Source: Labia minor
Lineage: Eukaryota > Arthropoda > Insecta > Dermaptera > Spongiphoridae
Assembly: GCA_963082975.1 (NCBI GenBank)
Contig: OY720346.1
Location: 71,601,267 to 71,665,266, forward strand
Direction of reading: 5' to 3'
Length of the DNA: 64,000 nt
Below are positions 56,111 to 64,000 of the stretch, piece after piece. A program made the translations under genes and the position numbers. The notes beneath the pieces are model-generated. The model was not told where the DNA came from. It saw only the letters and a program-made list of their open reading frames with translations, and searched no databases. Each line of letters begins with the position of its first letter. The first letter of the stretch is position 1.

Positions 56111-56722
56111 TTTTGGGTAATTATTCAACACAGTCTTTCTATCATGGAATTGGATAAAACTTTATCAATGGGTTCCATTTTTAATTCCTAAGAAACTTTC
56201 CTCATGCAATTTTCCGGGTCACTTCTAGTTTATGAGAAAAAAATTATTAAAATTTGCATATAAATTCAAAATAGCTATTATATTTATAATAAAAAAAATC
56301 CTCTGATTTTGTAGGTCTTACGCAAGGACAACGTCTATCAAGCTGGTTATATCAATGAGGTGTCCTATGATCAGTAGAACGGGTCCTCTCAACCTTTACC
56401 TTGACTTTCTTTATCGATTTTTTTTATCATGTAACTTTTATACAATATTGTTCCCGGAGGCTTGGTTGACTCCGTCCCATAGACCCCAGCTAGGGAAATT
56501 CCCTTGCTAGGCCCGGGACTTGAACCCGGGACCATGTGAATGTGAGGCAGGTTGGCTACCCACCCAATGGCGCCTTATTTATATATATAATAGTTTATTG
56601 ATTTCGCCACAAGAGGGCTTCACTAATTTCCGATAAATTTTTAGTTCGGTTTGGAGATTAAATAAATAATTAATTAAATAATTTCCCTATATCTAAACCT
56701 GTGACTGTTTTGAATAATTATC
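56111..56722. mobile_element. Family G element, copy 4, split by a SINE
   Basis: Left GTAATTATTCAACACAGTCT; right GTGACTGTTTTGAATAATTA. Interior TTCGGTTTGGAGATTAAATA. The SINE at 56298-56577 is inserted in it. Lies in FLVCR intron 3. Confidence 0.7.
56298..56577 (-). repeat. tRNA-derived SINE (subfamily 2 head)
   Basis: Near full length, minus strand. The tail is CCTCTGATTTTGTAGGTCTT. The B-box region is CCGGGACTTGAACCCGGGAC (perfect GGTTCAAGTCC on minus). The head GGCGCCATTGGGTGGGTAGC is shared with the copy at 9957 rather than the others. Confidence 0.88.
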
Positions 56723-57462
56723 TTATTTTGAAATTAAATACTTTCAATCAAGTTGGCTACAAATTAATTTATTCGTTTGCTTTATGAGCATTTTAGTAGT
56801 TACAGAAACATCATAACCTGGTTTAAATTCAAAATTATTTTTTTAAATTATTTATTAAGTTCCATGTTTAAGTTAAAAATGAACTATGATTTATATGAAT
56901 ATCTTCATATTTATTTATTAATATTAACTTGTAAATAAAAAAATATTAATTATTATTAATCCTAAGACATTTTAGATATAGGCATATTACATGATTATAT
57001 TTTATTACCCATAAGGATATATGAAAGTTGCATATGACCAATATTTTTCTGACATTATATAAATTATCTAAGGATGAACCCATCCTCAGCCTCATTTTAT
57101 TGTTCACTTGATGCTTAATTTGTCACGAATCTGATAACAAACTCGGTTATTCGATTTTCTGATCAGCCATGATTTCTAACCAAATAAAGAACGATTAGGC
57201 TATTAAAACAAGGTTTACCTTAAAATTGTGTTTCCTACAATTTGCTCTTAAACTGTTGATAACAGAGGAGTATTCAAAGAAGCTTCCAAATCATTGTTCA
57301 AATTGTGTAAATTCTCAAAGAAAATATGTCGAAAGGAATCTTCACTAGTTTATATGATTAACTAATAAAGGTCTAAAAATTAACATTTATTATTATATTT
57401 GTTCCATTCTTATCTTCCCACTTTTATAAATAGATAAGTAATTTTGTTATTTTAATTTTCAG

Positions 57463-57664
57463 GTGTGGTTTGGTCCAGAAGAAGTAAGCACTGCCTGTTC
57501 TCTGGGTGTTTTTGGTAATCAATTGGGAATTGCTTTAGGATTTTTACTTCCACCGATGATTGTAGAAAATACTCCTGATCTAGAAGAAATGAGCCAACAA
57601 ATACAAATTCTCAACTATATAATGGCCGCCGGACCTTCAGCACTATTACTCATTATTATATTCT
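57463..57664 (+). CDS. FLVCR: FLVCR-family transporter, exon 4
   Basis: The acceptor is TTTTAATTTTCAG. The encoded VWFGPEEVSTACSLGVFGNQ is a hallmark stretch of FLVCR proteins, followed by LGIALGFLLPPMIV (a TM helix with the PP pair), an acidic loop TPDLEEMSQQ, and the start of another helix, YIMAAGPSALLLIIIF. I place the donor at TTCT|GTAATA (57665), phase 1, because this alone joins in frame to exon 5 (FFQASPPKPP). The donor is weaker than the others. Reading through it would run into a hAT MITE at 57770, so an unspliced product would be short. Confidence 0.93.
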
Positions 57665-57769
57665 GTAATAATATTTGTCTAAATATTATTAAATTTAGTA
57701 TATATATAATTATCAATACAAACCCAATTCTCCACCACTCCCCCCCTTCTAAACATGCATACTTTAAAG

Positions 57770-57992
57770 CAGTGATTCTCAACCTTTTTTTAACGCGGCA
57801 CACTTTTAACGGTATAAAAATTTGGCGGCACACAATGAAAATGATAAGTGTAAAAGTCTGATCCAATTATGAAAAAATTGAAAAAAAGTCGGAAATGATT
57901 GAGAGTCTCTTTATATTTTGAAAATTTGACGACACATTTTAATAATCTTGCGGCACACAAAAGTGTCGCGGCACAGTGGTTTAGAATCACTT
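57770..57992. mobile_element. hAT-type MITE, family C copy 3, exact 8-bp duplication
   Basis: Left CAGTGATTCTCAACC; right GGTTTAGAATCACTT (last base mutated). Both flanks are exactly CTTTAAAG (57762-57769; 57993-58000). Contains ACGCGGCACACTTTTAACGG and CTTGCGGCACACAAAAGTGT. In FLVCR intron 4. Confidence 0.92.
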
Positions 57993-58082
57993 CTTTAAAG
58001 AAATGAACAAATTTATTAAATTCGCCATCAAAAATTCTATTTAAAAAAAATTAAAAAACATTTTAATAATATATGAAATAAA

Positions 58083-58324
58083 CTTCAGACTTTGTACGTC
58101 CTACTCAAGGACAACTCGTATCTTAGGTGGCCTAGGTTCATTAGGTGCTATCAACCTTTACCTTGATTTTCTTGATCGGAGTCGCTATCAAGTAGCTTTT
58201 TGAGCTGGGTTGACTCCATTCGATAGACTCCAATTAGAGAAATTTCCTTGCCAGGCCCGGGACTTGAACCCGGGACCACGAGAATGTGACCCAGCTACGC
58301 TAACATCTCACCCTGTGGTGCCTT
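58083..58324 (-). repeat. tRNA-derived SINE
   Basis: Tail CTTCAGACTTTGTACGTCCT; B-box region CCGGGACTTGAACCCGGGAC; head CACCCTGTGGTGCC. Minus strand, in FLVCR intron 4. Confidence 0.88.
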
Positions 58325-58642
58325 GATAATATATGAATATTTTGATAATAAAAATTTAAAAACATCTTCCAATTTTACCAAAAATTTTAAAAATAGAAAT
58401 TTATTTTTCAAAACATTCTCTAATTTTAATGAATTATCGTTATATTTTAGAAATATATCTTCATCTTATATCTCTCGTATAATTAAATTAAAATAATATT
58501 GAAAATAAGTAAAATAAAAAGAGTTGTAAAAATTGATAAACTCATAATTTTTATAATTAAATAAGTTTTAAAGAGGTCCATACATCCTATACCTATTATA
58601 TAGTTATAATATATAAAATATTAATGTTTTTGTTTGATTTAG

Positions 58643-58854
58643 TCTTTCAAGCGTCTCCACCGAAACCTCCAAGTATGGCTCAGGCCAATCTTCTCCAAGA
58701 AGTAGATACCGTTCGTTTGGGTTATATTGAATCGCTCAAAAGAATGTTCACTGATAAAAATTATTTATTATTGCTAGTGGCGAATGGAATTAATGTAGGA
58801 GCATTCTATGCAGTGAGCACTTTGCTGAATCCAATTATACTGGGCCATTTTCAA
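58643..58854 (+). CDS. FLVCR: FLVCR-family transporter, exon 5
   Basis: The acceptor used is TTTGATTTAG (58641-58642), not the AAG a few bases on, because it completes the split codon of exon 4. The exon reads FQASPPKPPSMAQANLLQEV, the proline-rich cytosolic loop between the two six-helix halves, then GYIESLKRMFTDKNYLLLLV and ANGINVGAFYAVSTLLNPII, the first helices of the C-terminal half with the family's GINVGAFYA(V/I)STLLN signature. The donor is CAA|GTAAAT, phase 0. Confidence 0.95.
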
Positions 58855-59248
58855 GTAAATTTTATTTATTTATTAATTTTCCCACATTACTAATTAATAT
58901 ACAAATTAATGTTTTATTCTATGCGGGTGCACCTATTGCATCCGCCAAGATAAAGATACTAAAATTTATTATGATTAAATTTTCTATACTATTGATGAAT
59001 TGTTTTAAAATGAAATAAAAATAGAATGAAATTTGATTATTATACTAATTTTCAAATTAATATATAAATTATTAATTCTGATATATATATAAACTAATTT
59101 ATAAACTATAATTCTCTAGAAAAATTTATTTTTTTATTCAAAATAATTAACATTTTAAGATTATTTTTAATTAATCTTTAATATATCTAATAATAAACCA
59201 AAATTATATTATTTTTATTGAATTTTATTTTTTATTTTTTTTCCTTAG

Positions 59249-59352
59249 GAAGCAGAAGAAGATGCAGGAAGAATAGGTCTAGTAATGGTACTTGCTGGTG
59301 TTGTAGCCTCAGTACTTGGTGGAATCGTCCTCGACAAAACACATATGTTTAA
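59249..59352 (+). CDS. FLVCR: FLVCR-family transporter, exon 6
   Basis: The acceptor is TTTTTTCCTTAG. It reads EAEEDAGRIGLVMVLAGVVA then SVLGGIVLDKTHMFK: the acidic loop with EDAGRIGL, then a glycine-rich helix and the GxxLDKTxxFK loop typical of the family. The donor is TTTAA|GTAAAT, phase 2, and joins to AAG|ACT of exon 7. The following intron is about 4 kb and contains three hAT elements. Confidence 0.95.
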
Positions 59353-59448
59353 GTAAATTACAATGATATTCTACGTTTCTATTTTACTTTTAATCTAAAA
59401 ATTAAATAAATTCATAGTTATTATCAAATATAGTTGATATCATTAACC

Positions 59449-59648
59449 CAGTGATTCTCAACCTTTTTTTTACCGCGCCACACTTTTAACGGTTTAAAAA
59501 TATAACTGTAAAAGTGTACCATATTGAAAAAAAGTGGTCCCAAAAACGGTTTATCTTTTTTTTAGAACCAAATTAAAAAAAATTAAAAAAAAAAGTCCGA
59601 AATGTTTAAGAGTTCATAATCTCGCGGCACAGTGGTTGAGAATTACTG
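59449..59648. mobile_element. hAT-type MITE, family C copy 4
   Basis: Ends CAGTGATTCTCAACC and GGTTGAGAATTACTG. Flanks CATTAACC (59441-59448) and GATTAACC (59649-59656), 7 of 8 bases. In FLVCR intron 6. Confidence 0.88.
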
Positions 59649-59764
59649 GATTAACCTATCTTATCTTTCTTTTTTATATTGATCATATCATTTAAGAAAC
59701 TTTGAGTTTTTAAAAAAATATATTTTTCAATTTTAATAATAATAATCAATAGTTCATATATTAA

Positions 59765-59985
59765 AACACCCGGCATCCTATGCTGCCAACTGCATAAAGC
59801 TCTTCTTAATATAAAATTATTAACTTTATTCAAATCGTCGTAATAATTTTTCTTTTTCTTTTTTTCAATATTTAATAATAATAAAACAAAATTTATAAAA
59901 ATGAAGTTAGTTACACATCAATAATTTTGATTTTAATAATTGTAACTAACTTCATAATGTTACAGACATCACATACATACGACAG
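59765..59985 (-). repeat. Family M repeat, copy 2
   Basis: AAGCTCTTCTTAATATAAAA, TTATTCAAATCGTCGTAATA, ATGAAGTTAGTTACACATCA and the inverted TGTAACTAACTTCATAATGT, then ACAGACATCACATACATACG. Colinear with 33190-33400. Confidence 0.65.
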
Positions 59986-59988
59986 AAA

Positions 59989-60252
59989 CACTGATGTAAT
60001 GGTAAAATAAAAAGTAAGGACTCATAGTGGGAGCAAAGAAGTTCTATTTTCAGCAAACTATTTTTTTCCATATAATTTTTTATTTTTTCATATTCTTACT
60101 ATACAAAATATTAACGAACACAAAAAAAAAAATACTAACTGTAGATTTAAGTGGGAGTTATCGGGATATTAAAAAGTAGTGGAACTCGTTCCGGCTTTGA
60201 AAAAAGGTAAAGGAACGTCGTTCCCCTGCGTTCCCCTTCCAGTACACCACTT
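59989..60252 (-). mobile_element. hAT-type MITE, family H copy 4
   Basis: Ends CACTGATGTAATGG and CCAGTACACCACTT. The interior matches the other H copies (AACGTCGTTCCCCTGCGTTC). The flanks match poorly (5 of 8), so this is an old copy. Confidence 0.75.
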
Positions 60253-60369
60253 GTTGGAAATTATATATATATTGTATTACAATTTAAATTATTGTAAAAA
60301 TTTGAAAACTATTTAAATATTTTAAATAAACATTTATATAAATATCATAAATATTAAAATATATTATAA

Positions 60370-63235
<2,866 letters not shown>

Positions 63236-63409
63236 TAATATAAAATTTTCAAAATATTAAAAGAAAAATAGCTCCATTAGTATAAAATTTAGGGCTCAAA
63301 TCAACTCAAGTTTTGAAAAAAAAAAATTTTAATTAAAAATTATATGTTTAATTTTAATATAAATATAATTTTTTTTTCTAATCACTTTATATTATTTATT
63401 TGGTTTTAG

Positions 63410-63520
63410 GACTGTTTCATTGGTTGTCTACATCTTAGGAGGAATTTCTATTTTCGTCTTAGCCAACATCCTTTTTCTAAAAAATATTATTCTAGTCTAT
63501 TTCTCTTGTGCGGCAATTGG
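63410..63520 (+). CDS. FLVCR: FLVCR-family transporter, exon 7 (gene continues off window)
   Basis: The acceptor is ATTTGGTTTTAG. The frame reads KTVSLVVYILGGISIFVLAN then ILFLKNIILVYFSCAAIG, two hydrophobic helices of the C-terminal half, at the point where FLVCR proteins have TxxVY(I/L). The donor is ATTGG|GTAAGT, phase 2. Exons 2-7 give about 410 residues of a protein usually about 450-560 long, so one or more C-terminal exons lie beyond the right edge. Confidence 0.94.
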
Positions 63521-63554
63521 GTAAGTAAAAACTATATAATTCATTAAATTAAAC

Positions 63555-63700
63555 TAGCTGCTCCGAGCGCCTTCGGCGCTCTTCACACCTAGACAGGGGC
63601 TCCGCCCCCTGTACCCCCGAGTGATACATAGTATTTGGTTGAATGTCTGTATGTAAAAGGTTTTCATCCATTTTGTTTCAATCAGTATAAGTAGATAAGG
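63555..63700 (-). repeat. Repeat terminus with hairpin and CTAG end
   Basis: On the minus strand it ends GAGCGCCGAAGGCGCTC (a perfect 7-bp-stem hairpin), GGAGCAG, CTAG|T. Just inside lies a GGGGGCGGAGCCCC-type palindrome and TTGAAACAAAATGGATGAAA. Matches 24180-24306 in opposite orientation, and here too LINE sequence lies upstream (63785 on). Confidence 0.65.
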
Positions 63701-63784
63701 CATGTATTTGTTTTCTTGTAAAATATATTTTAATTTAATCAGTAAATTAATTATATATTATTATTGTATTTATCTAACTCTGTG

Positions 63785-64000
63785 TCTATACACTTTTCGA
63801 AAGTTCTTAGCCGCAGCATCCACATTTCTCTAAGCGTCCCTATTCTGAGCTACAACCAAATCCTACCCTGTCCCATCTCTCCCATGTCCCTTCCTTCATT
63901 GTCCACCTACCTTGGTCCTTGGTCTTCCACCGGATGTTTCCCAATCGGTTTCTCCCAATTTCTAGTTTCTCCAATTCCAACCACGTCCCCTTCCCATCCC
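63785..64000 (-). pseudogene. LINE 3' fragment at the window edge
   Basis: The minus strand has GGACGCTTAGAGAAATGTGG and GCGGCTAAGAACTTTCGAAA, matching the C-terminal coding end at 24030-24070, and CT-rich sequence like 31550-31700 on the plus strand. Runs off the window. Confidence 0.65.

Overview
The window is a strongly AT-rich, intron-containing nuclear segment of an animal genome, most likely an arthropod. It shows spliced genes with GT-AG introns, tRNA-derived SINEs, non-LTR retrotransposon debris and many small DNA transposons. The arthropod call rests mainly on a farnesoic acid O-methyltransferase-type (Methyltransf_FA) gene and on hAT and Helitron-type repeats of a kind common in arthropods. 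There are no bacterial operons, CRISPR arrays or rRNA genes.

Two host genes lie head to head. A minus-strand FAMeT-like gene runs from a GC-richer first exon near 16.6-16.8 kb (start codon ATG-AGC-GAA) through exons at 5661-5797, 3943-4207 and 913-1121, and leaves the window on the left. Splice phases match at every junction, and the last exon begins a second, diverged copy of the same domain. A plus-strand FLVCR-family transporter gene (major facilitator; choline/ethanolamine or heme transport in vertebrate relatives) has exons at 55473-55712, 55789-55953, 57463-57664, 58643-58854, 59249-59352 and 63410-63520, all joined in phase, and continues past the right edge. A GC-rich exon at 34624-34794 ends at a strong donor in the frame needed by the 55473 exon and is a good candidate for its first exon, giving a 20.7-kb first intron.

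Nearly everything else is mobile DNA. Three families (called A, B and L here) share one layout: a short subterminal motif repeated inverted at the other end, a microsatellite core, and a small perfect hairpin just inside the 3' end. This is the layout of Helentron-associated non-autonomous elements (DINE-1/HINE type). A fourth family (E) shares an internal module with B. At least a dozen hAT elements have 8-bp target duplications, several of them exact. Other elements include a degenerate hAT transposase gene in the last FLVCR intron seen, a palindromic mariner derivative, a Tigger-like MITE, eight SINE copies, LINE 3' fragments, Helitron-like CTAG termini, and a 1.2-kb element with a CACAGTG terminus and a 5-bp CGTCG duplication that looks like a non-autonomous Transib.

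Most notable are: the Transib-like insertion with matching empty sites elsewhere in the window; a hAT insertion whose target duplication copied the 5' splice site of a FAMeT intron; two different hAT MITEs sharing one 8-bp target; an A-family dimer amplified as a unit, one copy of which carries an unexplained 94-codon ORF; and module sharing among the Helentron-like families. Repeat family names (A, B, C, E, G, H, K, L, M, N, P) are local labels used only here.
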